Notes: a model not told the origin generated them from the letters alone. A DNA stretch of 38,812 nt from Collinsella sp. TF05-9AC (GCF_003438495.1 NZ_QSSH01000008.1:41566-80377); one strand, 5' to 3'. Shown: positions 16,739 to 25,171, numbered from the stretch's first letter. Made by a program: numbers and translations.

Positions 16739-17944
16739 ATGACCGCAACTGCACCCGCAGCACCCGCTAAGGTGTACTTCACCAACCTGCGCACGCATGC
16801 TCGCGAGAGCCAGCTCGACAAGCTCAAGCGCCTCATTCGTCACGCCGGTATTGAGCAGATCGACTTCGAGAACAAGTTCGTCGCCATCAAGATTCACTTT
16901 GGCGAGCTGGGCAACCTGAGCTTTTTGCGCCCCAACTACGCCCGCGCCGTCGCGGACGTGGTGAAGGAGCTGGGCGGCAAGCCCTTCCTCACCGACTGCA
17001 ATACGCTCTACGTCGGTAGCCGCAAAAACGCGCTCGAGCACATTGACACCGCCTACCAGAACGGCTTTACCCCGTATGCCACGGGCTGCCAGGTCATCAT
17101 CGCCGATGGCCTCAAGGGCACCGACGAGGCGCTCGTCCCGGTCGAGGGCGGCGAGTACGTGCACGAGGCCAAGATCGGTCAGGCGCTCATGGATGCCGAT
17201 ATCGTGATCAGCCTCACCCACTTTAAGGGTCATGAGCAGGCCGGTTTTGGCGGCGCCATGAAGAACCTGGGCATGGGAGGCGGCAGCCGTGCCGGCAAGA
17301 TGGAGCAGCATGCCGCCGGCAAGCCGAACGTCGCGGCCGAGCACTGCGTTGGCTGCCGCGCCTGCGAAAAGATCTGCGCGCACAACGCTGTCTCGTTCGA
17401 CGACACCCGCGAGCGCGAGCTTGCCAACGGCAACACCCGCACGGTTCACGTCGCTGCCATCGACCACGATCGCTGCGTGGGCTGCGGACGCTGCATTGCG
17501 GCATGCAACCAGGACTGCATCAAGCCCGGCTATGACGCCGCGGCCGACGTGCTCAACTGCAAGATCGCCGAGTATACAAAGGCCGTTGTCGACGGCCGCC
17601 CGAGCTTCCACATCTCGCTTGCCATGGACATCAGCCCCAATTGCGATTGCCATCCCGAAAACGACACGCCTATCGTCAACGATATCGGCATGTTTGCGAG
17701 CTTCGACCCGGTCGCCATCGATCAGGCCTGCGCCGATGCCGTCATGGCATCCGAGCCGCTGCCCAACACCGAGCTCACCGATAGCGCGGCCAAGATGGAG
17801 CACAACCACGAGCATCTGGAGGGCGAGCAGGCCAAGGATCCCTTCTGCATCACGCATCCCGACACCGACTGGCGAGTGTGCATCGCGCATGCCGAGAAGA
17901 TCGGCCTGGGCACGAGCAAGTACGAGCTTATCGAGGTCAAGTAG
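16739..17944 (+). CDS. DUF362 domain protein with two 4Fe-4S ferredoxin clusters
   Basis: This 401-residue, probably cytoplasmic iron-sulfur protein contains the DUF362 domain in an N-terminal part (residues about 10-195; VAIKIHFGELGN, FLTDCNTLYVGSRKNA, ISLTHFKGHEQAGFGGAMKNLGMG) and a C-terminal part (ISPNCDCHPENDTPIVNDIGMFASFDPVAIDQA). A bacterial ferredoxin insert lies between them with CVGCRACEKIC and CVGCGRCIAACNQDC, enough cysteines for two 4Fe-4S clusters. The family is common in anaerobes, and its reaction is not established, so no specific redox reaction is claimed. The start follows GAGGGG with an 8-bp gap. It is a single-gene unit ending at a bidirectional terminator shared with the convergent hydrolase gene. 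Confidence 0.93.
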   Translation: MTATAPAAPAKVYFTNLRTHARESQLDKLKRLIRHAGIEQIDFENKFVAIKIHFGELGNLSFLRPNYARAVADVVKELGGKPFLTDCNTLYVGSRKNALEHIDTAYQNGFTPYATGCQVIIADGLKGTDEALVPVEGGEYVHEAKIGQALMDADIVISLTHFKGHEQAGFGGAMKNLGMGGGSRAGKMEQHAAGKPNVAAEHCVGCRACEKICAHNAVSFDDTRERELANGNTRTVHVAAIDHDRCVGCGRCIAACNQDCIKPGYDAAADVLNCKIAEYTKAVVDGRPSFHISLAMDISPNCDCHPENDTPIVNDIGMFASFDPVAIDQACADAVMASEPLPNTELTDSAAKMEHNHEHLEGEQAKDPFCITHPDTDWRVCIAHAEKIGLGTSKYELIEVK

Positions 17945-17991
17945 CGCCTAGCTATTGGACAAAATAAGCGCCTTTGTAGCGTAAGTTGAGC

Positions 17992-18031
17992 AAAAGCCGC
18001 CCGTGAGCACAGCGCCCACGGGCGGCTTTTT
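17992..18031. terminator. Bidirectional terminator between convergent genes
   Basis: AAAAGCCGCCCGTG (17992-18005) and CACGGGCGGCTTTT (18017-18030) form a perfect 14-bp stem with an 11-nt loop, and A/T runs on both sides allow termination in both directions. It lies between the DUF362 gene and the minus-strand hydrolase gene. Confidence 0.9.
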
Positions 18032-18107
18032 GGAAGTGCGAGGAAAATCGAATAGCGCCGACCACAAACCGATTTTTGGCAACAAAACCCCAGACGTTGC
18101 TTTTTGC

Positions 18108-19073
18108 CTAAAAGTGCTCGTCGAGGAAGTTATTGACTGTGTTCCAGTAGAGCTCGGGGTCAACTTGCGCACTCTTGGCGTGGGTGGCGCCATGGATAGT
18201 GAGCTTTTGCTTGACCTTGCTGGCGCACGTGTCGTAGTTTTGGTCGAGCATGCTGTACGGTACAAAGGTGTCCTGGTCGCCGTGGATAAACAGCATGGGA
18301 ACTGTCGCGTGTTCGAGTTGCTCCACACTGCTCGCCTTATGAAAGTCGTAGCCTGCGCGCACGTTGCACACTAAGTTTGCTACATCGAGCAAGGGAAAGC
18401 TGGGCAGGCCGAACACGTCCTTGAGCTGCAGAGAAAACTCGTCCCAAACACTCGTATAACCGCAGTCCTCGATAATGCATTTCACGTTTGCGGGCAGAGA
18501 TTCCCCCGCGACGTTCATGGCGGTTGCCGCACCCATCGACTCGCCAAAGACCAGGATGCGCGCCTCGGGGTCAGCCTGAACGATTCGCTCGATCCATGCG
18601 ACGATGTCGAGGCGCTCGGGCCAGCCCATGCCGATATAGTCGCCGCCGGAGCGCTCGTGGGCGCGGGCGGCGGGTGCGAGTACGTTCATGCCGCGGTCGT
18701 GGAATCGCTTGACGTATCGGGCCATACCGATGGGCTCGTTGGTATATCCATGCAGGCAGACTGCGTAGTCGTGCGTGCTCTCCGACGCAGCAAAATACCA
18801 GGCGGCGAGCTCAGTCCCGTCGTCCGCGGTGAGGCTGCTGCTCTCGCGGTTCTCTTTAAACCACGCCCGCGCCTCGCCCTCCTCGGCGTCCATCTGCTCG
18901 CCCTTTTCGGCGTCCTTGCTGTCCTGCATCATCTTCATGGTGTAGGGCGCTTGGGGATTCAGGGCAAAGTCGAACAAGAAGTTGCCGGCAAACCCCAACA
19001 GCGCGACAACGAGCACCAGCGCAACGACGCCGGCTATCTTGAGCTTTCGATGGGAACGTGCGTTTTGAGACAT
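18108..19073 (-). CDS. Membrane-anchored alpha/beta hydrolase
   Basis: This 321-residue protein has a short basic N-terminus and one hydrophobic helix (residues about 12-36), so the catalytic domain probably faces outward, anchored to the membrane. The fold shows an oxyanion region in LHGYTNEP, nucleophile S179 in GESMG, acid D268 in HGDQDTFVP and H298 in GATHAKS, a complete catalytic triad. It resembles the uncharacterised S9-like/BAAT-like hydrolases common in Firmicutes and Coriobacteriia. Natural substrates (esters or peptides) are unknown. It stands alone on the minus strand and is bounded downstream by the shared terminator. Confidence 0.9.
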   Translation of the reverse strand: MSQNARSHRKLKIAGVVALVLVVALLGFAGNFLFDFALNPQAPYTMKMMQDSKDAEKGEQMDAEEGEARAWFKENRESSSLTADDGTELAAWYFAASESTHDYAVCLHGYTNEPIGMARYVKRFHDRGMNVLAPAARAHERSGGDYIGMGWPERLDIVAWIERIVQADPEARILVFGESMGAATAMNVAGESLPANVKCIIEDCGYTSVWDEFSLQLKDVFGLPSFPLLDVANLVCNVRAGYDFHKASSVEQLEHATVPMLFIHGDQDTFVPYSMLDQNYDTCASKVKQKLTIHGATHAKSAQVDPELYWNTVNNFLDEHF

Positions 19074-19194
19074 AGGAAGCTTTCCTATAAGATGTTAATA
19101 CATCAACATTTAATGCAAGCGCATTATGGACGTTCGCCGTTGATGCGTCAACAGGCAAAGAATGGGTAAACAAAGGGTCACGTATGGTGCAAAT

Positions 19195-19224
19195 TTCGCA
19201 CGTACCTAGACGCTTTGATATAGT
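19195..19224 (+). promoter_or_regulatory. Promoter candidate for the hemolysin III gene
   Basis: TTCGCA (19195-19200) and TATAGT (19219-19224) with an 18-bp spacer lie about 35 bp before the start codon. The -10 box is good and the -35 box is weak. Confidence 0.4.
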
Positions 19225-19259
19225 GTTGAGAACTCTTTACGTTGGAGGATGTAACCGGC

Positions 19260-19943
19260 ATGTCCGATTCGAGCGACAGTTCTAAGCCGCGACCCAAGAC
19301 CGCGGCCGTTCCACACTACACGGTGGGCGAGGAGATCATGAACTCCGTCACCCATGGTGTCGGCTGCCTGCTGGGTATCGCGGGCCTGGTGCTCCTGATC
19401 GTATTCGCTGCCCTGCGCGGCGGAGGCCCGGCCCACATGGCCGCGGCGATTGTCTATGGTGTCAGCATTATTCTCGAATACCTAGCCTCCACGCTCTACC
19501 ACGCGATTCAGCCCGCGCGCGCCAAGCGCGTGTTTCGCATCATCGACCACAGCTGCATCTACCTGCTCATAGCCGGCAGCTATACGCCGTTTTGCCTCAT
19601 CACGCTCGCAAACGACGGCGGCGCTGTGCTGTTCTTTGCCGTATGGGCCATCGCCATCATCGGCATTGCCCTCGAGTGCTTCCTGCGCGAGCGCCAGCCA
19701 CATTGGGTAAGCGGCGTGGTCTATCTGCTGATGGGCTGGCTCGTCGTCTTTAAGCTGCCCGAGCTCGTGTCGCTGCTCAACCCCGTGGCACTTGCCCTGC
19801 TCGCTGTCGGCGGCGTGTGCTACACCGTGGGCGTGCCGTTCTACATCGCCAAAAACGTGCGCTACCTGCACAGTGTGTTTCACCTGTGGGTGCTCGCCGG
19901 CAGTATCTTCCAGTTCATGGCGGTGATCCTCTTCGTAATCTAG
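19260..19943 (+). CDS. Hemolysin III / PAQR family membrane protein
   Basis: This 227-residue protein has about seven transmembrane helices. Conserved family features are visible: NSVTHGVGCLLG at the first helix, STLYHAI and RIIDHSCIYLLIAGSYTPF in the middle, and HSVFHLWVLAGSIFQFMAV at the end, supplying the His/Asp residues that bind zinc in PAQR proteins. The family is named after a Bacillus cereus hemolysin but is mostly thought to act in membrane homeostasis; hemolytic activity should not be assumed. ATG 19260 is used. TTGGAGG at 19242 holds the ribosome binding site, so the in-frame TTG there is unlikely as start. Confidence 0.93.
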   Translation: MSDSSDSSKPRPKTAAVPHYTVGEEIMNSVTHGVGCLLGIAGLVLLIVFAALRGGGPAHMAAAIVYGVSIILEYLASTLYHAIQPARAKRVFRIIDHSCIYLLIAGSYTPFCLITLANDGGAVLFFAVWAIAIIGIALECFLRERQPHWVSGVVYLLMGWLVVFKLPELVSLLNPVALALLAVGGVCYTVGVPFYIAKNVRYLHSVFHLWVLAGSIFQFMAVILFVI

Positions 19944-20053
19944 CGACCACGCCTGCGCGCCCGCGTCCTTGTTTGGGCGCCGGTGCAATTGCCGTATCCG
20001 CCGTCAACGTTTTAATCCGACGTCCCGAATCTTGGAGGTTCGAGAAACTCCCG

Positions 20054-21427
20054 ATGGACATAACCATCTCCCTTATCACCACCCTCGTTTTGACCCTCAT
20101 CAACGGCTACTTCTCTATGTCCGAGATGGCGCTCACCACGGCCAAGCGCGCCGTGCTGGAGCACGAGGCCGAGGAAGGCGACAAGCGCGCCGAGCATGCC
20201 ATTAAGCTAGCTGCCGACTCCGACCAGCTGCTCGCCACCATCCAGGTTGCCATTACGCTCGTGGGCTTCGCCTCGTCCGCCGTCGCCTCGACGAGTCTGT
20301 CCGACCCGCTCGCCACGTGGCTCATGAGCTTTGGCATCGCGCCGCTCTCCGCCATCGCGCGCGGCCTGGCGCCGGTCATCATTACCGTCGCGGTCGCCTT
20401 CGTATCCATCGTGATCGGCGAGCTCGTCCCCAAGCGCATCGGCCTGGCCAATGCCGAGGGCGTGTCCAAGCAGGTCGTGGGCCCGCTTTCCGTGTTCCAG
20501 AAGATCGCCCGTCCGCTCGTGTGGCTGACTGGCGCTTGCTCCGATGGCCTGGCCCGCATCCTGCGCATCAAGAGTGCCGACGACCGCCAGAACGTCTCGG
20601 AAGAAGAGATCAAGTACATGGTCTCGGAGCAGGACGACCTGCTCGACGAGGAAAAGCGCATGATCCACGAGATCTTCGACCTGGGCGACACCGTTGCCCG
20701 CGAGGTCATGGTGCCGCGCGTGGACACCACCATGTGCGAGGACGACGAGACGGTCGCCGACGTGCTGTCCACCATGCGTCAGACCGGCTTTAGCCGCATC
20801 CCCGTCTATCACGAGGATCCCGACAACGTTGCCGGCATCGCGCACATCAAGGACCTGATCCAGCCTGCGCTCGATGGCAAGGGCGACCAGCCTATCGCCG
20901 GGTTCTTGCGCGACGCGGCCTTTGTGCCCGATACCAAGGATATCCTGCCGCTGCTGTCCGAGATGCAGACCTCGCACGACCAAATCGTGGTCGTCGTGGA
21001 CGAGTACGGCGGTACGGCCGGCATCATCACCATCGAGGACATCGTCGAGGAGATCGTGGGCGAGATCGAGGACGAGTTCGACCCCGACAACAAGTACCTC
21101 ACGCGCCTTTCGCGCCGCGAGTGGCTCGTCGATGGGCGTTTTTCGTGCGATGACGCGATTGAGCTTGGTTGGCCGCTCGAGGAAAGCGATGATTATGAGA
21201 CCATCGCCGGCTGGATTTTGGAGCTTTGCGACTCGGTGCCCGACATCGGAGAGGTGTTTGAGGTTGCAGGGTACAAGTTCAAGGTGCAGTCGATGCGTGG
21301 CCAGCGCATCTCGCTCATCCGCGTGATCGCTCCGGCCGAAACCGATAAGAAGGATTCCGAGTCTTCGGCAGAGAAGCCGGCGACGTCGGGTGCGGGCTCT
21401 GTGGATCCGCATGATGGCGACGAGTAG
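20054..21427 (+). CDS. CNNM/CorC-type transporter-like protein (DUF21, CBS pair, CorC_HlyC)
   Basis: This 457-residue protein has a DUF21/CNNM membrane domain (residues 1 to about 190, with NGYFSMSEMALTTAKRA and PLSAIARGLAPVIITVAVAFVSIVIGELVPKRIGLANAE). A CBS-domain pair follows (EVMVPRVDTTMCEDDETVADVL, FSRIPVYHEDPDNVAGIAHIKDL, VVVVDEYGGTAGIITIEDIVEEIVGEIEDE), then a C-terminal CorC/HlyC domain. Family members are linked to Mg2+ or other divalent cation efflux and to membrane integrity. This gene lies 4 kb from a Mg2+ uptake operon. ATG 20054 is the only sensible start, yet the nearest GGAGG (20034-20038) is 15 bp away, an unusually long gap. Confidence 0.92.
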   Translation: MDITISLITTLVLTLINGYFSMSEMALTTAKRAVLEHEAEEGDKRAEHAIKLAADSDQLLATIQVAITLVGFASSAVASTSLSDPLATWLMSFGIAPLSAIARGLAPVIITVAVAFVSIVIGELVPKRIGLANAEGVSKQVVGPLSVFQKIARPLVWLTGACSDGLARILRIKSADDRQNVSEEEIKYMVSEQDDLLDEEKRMIHEIFDLGDTVAREVMVPRVDTTMCEDDETVADVLSTMRQTGFSRIPVYHEDPDNVAGIAHIKDLIQPALDGKGDQPIAGFLRDAAFVPDTKDILPLLSEMQTSHDQIVVVVDEYGGTAGIITIEDIVEEIVGEIEDEFDPDNKYLTRLSRREWLVDGRFSCDDAIELGWPLEESDDYETIAGWILELCDSVPDIGEVFEVAGYKFKVQSMRGQRISLIRVIAPAETDKKDSESSAEKPATSGAGSVDPHDGDE

Positions 21428-21451
21428 GGCAAGGAAGAGTAGGGGAGAGTT

Positions 21452-22285
21452 ATGGCAGGCCTGTTCAACATCCTTAAGGTCACCGTCAGCGAGGACAAGA
21501 TCTGCGCGCATGTGCTGGTGAACCCCGGCATGCCGCTCATGACCTCGGAGGATATCGAGGCCACGGCGCGCGTGTATTACCTGGTGCCGGCGATTGCCAA
21601 GCACCTGTGCCTGGGTGATTCCGGTCGCGAGTTCCAGGACTGCATGGGCCAGACCGAGCTTTGCCATCTGCTTGAGCATGTGACGGTCGAGCTCATGAAC
21701 GAGACCGGTCTTGCCGGCAGCATTTCGTGCGGCCGCACGCGCGTAAGCGAGCACGACGAGCGCGTCTTTGAGGTTGAGCTTTCGTGCCCCGACGACGCGC
21801 TGGCCATCGGTGCGCTGTCGTCGGCAACCTTTATGATGGACTGGGCGTACCTGCACGCCGACCAGCCTGCCCCCGACGTGGAGGGCACGGTCGCGGGCCT
21901 GCGCAACCTGGTACTGGGCATGCGCGCCGAGGCCGAGGGCAAGGATCCTCACGAGGCCGTCGCCGCTGCGAACGGCGAAGATGCTGCCGAGGACGAGGGC
22001 GCTGACGAGGGCGATGTGCCGGTCGACGCCGAGCCCGTTGCCGATGCGACCGCCGAGCCCGTTCCCGCCGAGCCCCAGGGCGTCCCCAACTTTGACGACG
22101 AGCCCCAGGTGGCGATTGATACCGAGGGCGCGGTTGCCGAGAACCACGAGGCCTCCGCTGCCGTCTTTGGCGGTGCTGCGACGGTTCCGGCAGGACCTGC
22201 GCATGAGGGCGGCCTGCCGCTCGTGGACGGCGCCGGCGAGGACCCGGGTGCCACGGTGGCCATGCCGGCTATGCCCCAAGAGTAG
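21452..22285 (+). CDS. Stand-alone protein resembling the cyanophycin synthetase N-terminal domain, with acidic tail
   Basis: This 277-residue protein has two parts. Residues 1 to about 150 carry the pattern of the N domain of cyanophycin synthetases: LGDSGREFQDCMGQTELCHLLEHVTVELMNETGLAGSI followed by CGRTRVSEHDERVFEVEL, comparable to the family's GHVLEHVALELQ...AG...FGRTR...Y.VV series. The ATP-grasp and Mur-ligase domains that do the chemistry in cyanophycin synthetase are absent here and nearby. Residues 150-277 are a low-complexity Asp/Glu/Ala/Pro tail, probably disordered. It starts 25 bp after the CNNM gene with GGGGAGAG and is likely co-transcribed with it. The homology is by motif reading and the function is unknown; a substrate-docking or regulatory role would be guesswork. 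Confidence 0.7.
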   Translation: MAGLFNILKVTVSEDKICAHVLVNPGMPLMTSEDIEATARVYYLVPAIAKHLCLGDSGREFQDCMGQTELCHLLEHVTVELMNETGLAGSISCGRTRVSEHDERVFEVELSCPDDALAIGALSSATFMMDWAYLHADQPAPDVEGTVAGLRNLVLGMRAEAEGKDPHEAVAAANGEDAAEDEGADEGDVPVDAEPVADATAEPVPAEPQGVPNFDDEPQVAIDTEGAVAENHEASAAVFGGAATVPAGPAHEGGLPLVDGAGEDPGATVAMPAMPQE

Positions 22286-22364
22286 GCCTACGCGTTTATC
22301 ACCATCACGTACCTGCGCCTTTGCCGTACGCAGATGAGCGGAGCGGCAAGTGATGCGCTGCGGG

Positions 22365-22370
22365 TATAAT
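22365..22370 (+). promoter_or_regulatory. -10 box upstream of the YtxH gene
   Basis: A perfect TATAAT lies 52 bp before the start at 22422. The -35 position (22342-22347) has no TTGACA-like sequence, so strength is uncertain. Confidence 0.5.
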
Positions 22371-22421
22371 GGACAGCATTCAAACGGTGGGCACCGACGT
22401 GCCTGCAGGAGAGGAATGATC

Positions 22422-22811
22422 ATGGGTAAGACTTTCAGCTTTGTCTCCGGCGCACTTTTTGGTGCCGCTGCCGGCGCTATTGTCGGCGTTGCTCTGGCCC
22501 CGCGCTCGGGCGCCGAGACCCGCGCCATGGCTGCCGATATCGCCAACGACGCCTGGGACAATATGCGCGACACCTACGAGCACAGCGCCGAGGAGGCCCG
22601 TGCTGCGGTGAATGACTTTGGCCCGATGGTCGACGCCAAGACCGATGACCTGCGCGCCAAGGTCGACCTGGCCCGCGAGCGCATGGACCAGCTGCGCGAG
22701 CAGCTCAACGACGCCATTTCGGGCGGCAACGTGACGCCTGCCGCCGACGTCGTGGTCGAGAACGCCGTCGAGGCTGATACCGAGGCTGCGGAGCCCTCGA
22801 CCGAGGCATAA
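22422..22811 (+). CDS. YtxH domain-containing protein
   Basis: This 129-residue small protein begins with a glycine/alanine-rich membrane helix (FSFVSGALFGAAAGAIVGVALAPRSG), the hallmark of YtxH proteins. A charged, helical amphipathic segment (AADIANDAWDNMRDTYEHS... DLRAKVDLARERMDQLREQL) and an acidic tail follow. YtxH proteins are linked to envelope or general stress in Gram-positives; their biochemical role is not known. The ATG at 22422 has GGAGAGG 7 bp upstream; ATG 22416 overlaps that site too closely. The stop overlaps the next start (TAATG), so it is translationally coupled to the PRC-barrel-like gene. Confidence 0.88.
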   Translation: MGKTFSFVSGALFGAAAGAIVGVALAPRSGAETRAMAADIANDAWDNMRDTYEHSAEEARAAVNDFGPMVDAKTDDLRAKVDLARERMDQLREQLNDAISGGNVTPAADVVVENAVEADTEAAEPSTEA

Positions 22812-23566
22812 TGCGCGCCGGGGATTTTGTCGGCGCCAAGATCTATCGCAAGCCTACCGAGGACAAGCGCACCAAAAAGGACGGCACGCCGCGCAGCCCT
22901 AAAAAGCTCGGAAAGATTCACTTTCCGGTCTTTACTCCGGGCGGTACGCGCGTGGTCGGCTTTATGGTCCGCCAGTCCGATATCGCGGGCATGATCGAGC
23001 GCCCCGACCGATTCGTAGCGCTCGACGCCATTGGTGTCTACGAGGGCGCCATCGCGGTCGATGACGTCAAGGGCACCTACGATGCCGCCGCCGCCAAGCG
23101 CCTCGACATCAACCTGGACGATTGCATCATCTGGGTCGGTATGGACGTGCGCACGGAATCGGGCGACGTCGTGGGCTATTGCTCGGACGTGGAGTTCAAG
23201 CCACGCTCGGGCATCGTGCAGGCATTCTATGTGACCGCCGGTGCTGCTTCGAGTGTTTTGGTTGGTGACACGCAGGTGCCGCCGACGATGCTGCGCGGCT
23301 ATGCGGACGGCGCGATGATTGTTTCGGACGAGGTCAAGTCGCTCGGGTATTCGGGCGGCGCCGCCGCAAAGGCTGCCGAGGCAAGCGTCGTGGTGGGCGA
23401 TAAGGTCAAGAAGGGCGCCAAGGTGCTCGATGACAAGGGATCGGTTGCCGTGGACAAAGGCAGTCGCGCACTGGGCAAGCAGCTCGGCAAGACGCGCGGC
23501 ATGTTCAAGGCCTTTAAGGACGAATACCAAAAGGCGAGCGGAGGCTCGTCAAAAGCTACAAAATAG
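22811..23566 (+). CDS. PRC-barrel-like protein
   Basis: This 251-residue soluble protein has beta-rich segments of PRC-barrel character: GAKIYRKP and KLGKIHFPVFTPGGTRVVGFMVRQSDIAGMI near the N-terminus, and DCIIWVGMDVRTESGDVVGYCSDVEFKPRSGIVQAFYVTAGAAS in the middle, followed by a Lys/Ala/Gly-rich helical tail (residues about 180-251). PRC-barrel domains act as small adaptor folds in RNA processing, photosynthetic assembly or ion-transport proteins. Here the partner is unknown. Its start overlaps the YtxH stop, so the pair is expressed together. A perfect-stem hairpin follows at 23588-23617. Confidence 0.75.
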   Translation: MRAGDFVGAKIYRKPTEDKRTKKDGTPRSPKKLGKIHFPVFTPGGTRVVGFMVRQSDIAGMIERPDRFVALDAIGVYEGAIAVDDVKGTYDAAAAKRLDINLDDCIIWVGMDVRTESGDVVGYCSDVEFKPRSGIVQAFYVTAGAASSVLVGDTQVPPTMLRGYADGAMIVSDEVKSLGYSGGAAAKAAEASVVVGDKVKKGAKVLDDKGSVAVDKGSRALGKQLGKTRGMFKAFKDEYQKASGGSSKATK

Positions 23567-23587
23567 CGACGTACCAAATGATGGGAG

Positions 23588-23617
23588 GCAAGCCGGAGAC
23601 CTGTTGCTCCGGCTTGC
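23588..23617 (+). terminator. Hairpin after the PRC-barrel-like gene
   Basis: GCAAGCCGGAG (23588-23598) and CTCCGGCTTGC (23607-23617) form a perfect 11-bp stem with an 8-nt loop. The sequence after it (TGTGTTTA) is only weakly T-rich, so termination may be partial and the next gene may receive readthrough. Confidence 0.55.
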
Positions 23618-23638
23618 TGTGTTTATGGGGGAGGGCAC

Positions 23639-25045
23639 ATGCGCCAAAACGGATCCAACTTAAACGGGCGTTCGGGTGCGCGTCCGACGGCGCGCCGCGA
23701 CCTGGGGCAGCTGCCCAGCGGTCAGCGCAAGCGTCACCGTAAGCCCGGCGCGATGTATCTCAACCATAGCCGCGGCTTTAGCGGCCGCAGCGCTCGCATC
23801 GGCAACAGCCGTACGCCCCGTCGTTCGTCTCGCTTGCCCTATGCGCTCATTGCCGTGGGTTGCGCACTCGTGCTGTTTATCGCTGCCGTCGTGGGCTACG
23901 TCAACCGCAGTGTGGACGTGGAGCTCAACGGCCAGAAGACCGCGGTGCGTGTGGGCTCTACGCTGCAGAATCTCATCGACGACCAGGAGTTGACTGACAC
24001 CTACGACGCAGGCGACCTGCTGGCCGTCGATGACAGCGTGCTCAAGCGCCATGGGGGCGAAAAGCTGTCGGTGAAGGTCGACGGCAAGCGCGTGAAGCAG
24101 GGCAAATGGGATAGCCGCGAACTTGAGGGCGGCGAGAAGGTGACGGTCAAGGATGGCCGTAACATCTACGAGAAGCACGAGGTTCAGGCTACGGTTATCG
24201 AGCCCAAGCTCAAGGTCGAGGGTACGGGCGCTATCGAGTATGTGCAGACGTGGGGTGTCCAGGGCCGCTCCGAGGTGTGGGTTGGTGAGCAGTCGGGCAA
24301 GACGCAAGACCGCGGCGAGGTTGTGCCCGCCACCGATTGCGTCGTTGCGTGCGCCAGCGTGGCGCCCAAGGGCAACAAAAAGTACGTGGCGCTGACGTTT
24401 GACGAGGGTCCGAGCGGCGCCACCAAGCAGATCCTGCAGGTGCTCAAGGAAAAGGGCGTCACCGCGACGTTCTTCCTTTCGGGCGATGCGGCCGAGGCCT
24501 CGCCTGCCACGGCCAAGGCGATTGTCGATGCCGGGTGCGAGATCGGATCCAACAGCTACAGCGACGATTCGCTCAAGGGTCGGGACCGTGAGGCGGTACG
24601 CGAACAGATCACGAAAGGCACCGATGCGATTAAGTCGGCGACCGGCGTGAAGACGATGCTGCTGCGTGCTCCCTACGCTGCCTTTGACGAGCAAAACTGG
24701 ATTGATGCGATGGACCTGGTCTCCGCCGTGGTCTCGTGGAATATTGACTCGGGCGACTGGCTGCTCAACGGTGCCGACGAGCAAGTCTCGACGGTGCTCG
24801 ATTCGGTGACGCCGGGCAATATCGTGCTGCTCACCGATAGAGACGAATGCGCCGAGCAGACACTCGAGGCGCTGCCGCAGATTATCGACGGCCTTGTCGC
24901 CGACGGCTACAAGATCGTGACGCTCAGCGACCTGGTCAAGACAGACACGTCGCTGAGCAAAAAGCTCACCTCGTTGACGAAGGTCGCCATGCCCAAGGAC
25001 GCCGTGTTCCCCCAACTTGCCGAGGACGACGACACCACAGAGTAG
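23639..25045 (+). CDS. Polysaccharide deacetylase-like membrane protein with degenerate active site
   Basis: This 468-residue protein has a basic cytoplasmic N-terminus (1 to about 74), one membrane helix (about 75-97, YALIAVGCALVLFIAAVVGY) and a DUF348/G5-like region (VDVELNGQKTAVRVGSTLQNLIDD, later GGEKVTVKDGRNIYEK). The NodB fold follows from residue about 248. NodB motif 1 reads TFDEGP (D255 kept, metal Asp changed to E256). Motif 2 reads GSNSYSDD where HTYSH is expected, so both metal-binding histidines are lost (N305, D309). RAPY and DSGDW are kept. Motif 5 reads IVLLTD with T399 replacing the catalytic histidine. It is therefore probably a non-catalytic envelope protein that binds glycan or another ligand. 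The start follows GGGGGAGGG. Confidence 0.85.
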   Translation: MRQNGSNLNGRSGARPTARRDLGQLPSGQRKRHRKPGAMYLNHSRGFSGRSARIGNSRTPRRSSRLPYALIAVGCALVLFIAAVVGYVNRSVDVELNGQKTAVRVGSTLQNLIDDQELTDTYDAGDLLAVDDSVLKRHGGEKLSVKVDGKRVKQGKWDSRELEGGEKVTVKDGRNIYEKHEVQATVIEPKLKVEGTGAIEYVQTWGVQGRSEVWVGEQSGKTQDRGEVVPATDCVVACASVAPKGNKKYVALTFDEGPSGATKQILQVLKEKGVTATFFLSGDAAEASPATAKAIVDAGCEIGSNSYSDDSLKGRDREAVREQITKGTDAIKSATGVKTMLLRAPYAAFDEQNWIDAMDLVSAVVSWNIDSGDWLLNGADEQVSTVLDSVTPGNIVLLTDRDECAEQTLEALPQIIDGLVADGYKIVTLSDLVKTDTSLSKKLTSLTKVAMPKDAVFPQLAEDDDTTE

Positions 25046-25076
25046 TCATTGGGTAGTCGTTTAAGAACGTCCCCAA
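25045..25076. repeat. REP-like unit at the deacetylase-like gene stop
   Basis: The block TTAAGAACGTCCCCAA (25061-25076), preceded by AGTCG, repeats the unit at 16627-16648, and TAGTCATTGGG at 25043-25053 repeats its border. As there, the repeat abuts the stop codon of the upstream gene. Confidence 0.6.
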
Positions 25077-25156
25077 CAGCTATGTCACGGATGCGTCAGC
25101 GTTTGGTATGCCTGCAATGTGCAGCGCATAAATTCGATGCCGCAGGGCGATGCTGA

Positions 25157-25165
25157 TGCTATAGT
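25157..25165 (+). promoter_or_regulatory. Extended -10 promoter of the Mg2+ transport operon leader
   Basis: TGCTATAGT is an extended -10 element (TG, one base, TATAGT). Transcription starting about 7 bp downstream (near 25172) would give a 5' leader of about 205 nt before the start codon at 25377. Confidence 0.5.
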
Positions 25166-25171
25166 TACTGC

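Noticed and set aside
19074..19259. Possible small RNA or operator in the A/T-rich gap between the hydrolase and hemolysin III genes
   Set aside because: Only a short AATGC/GCATT dyad and a plausible promoter were seen; no stable structure or repeat supports more.
20207..22573. A 788-codon minus-strand frame opposite the CNNM and N-domain-like genes
   Set aside because: It runs across two well-supported plus-strand genes and an intergenic promoter region; composition is that of a shadow.
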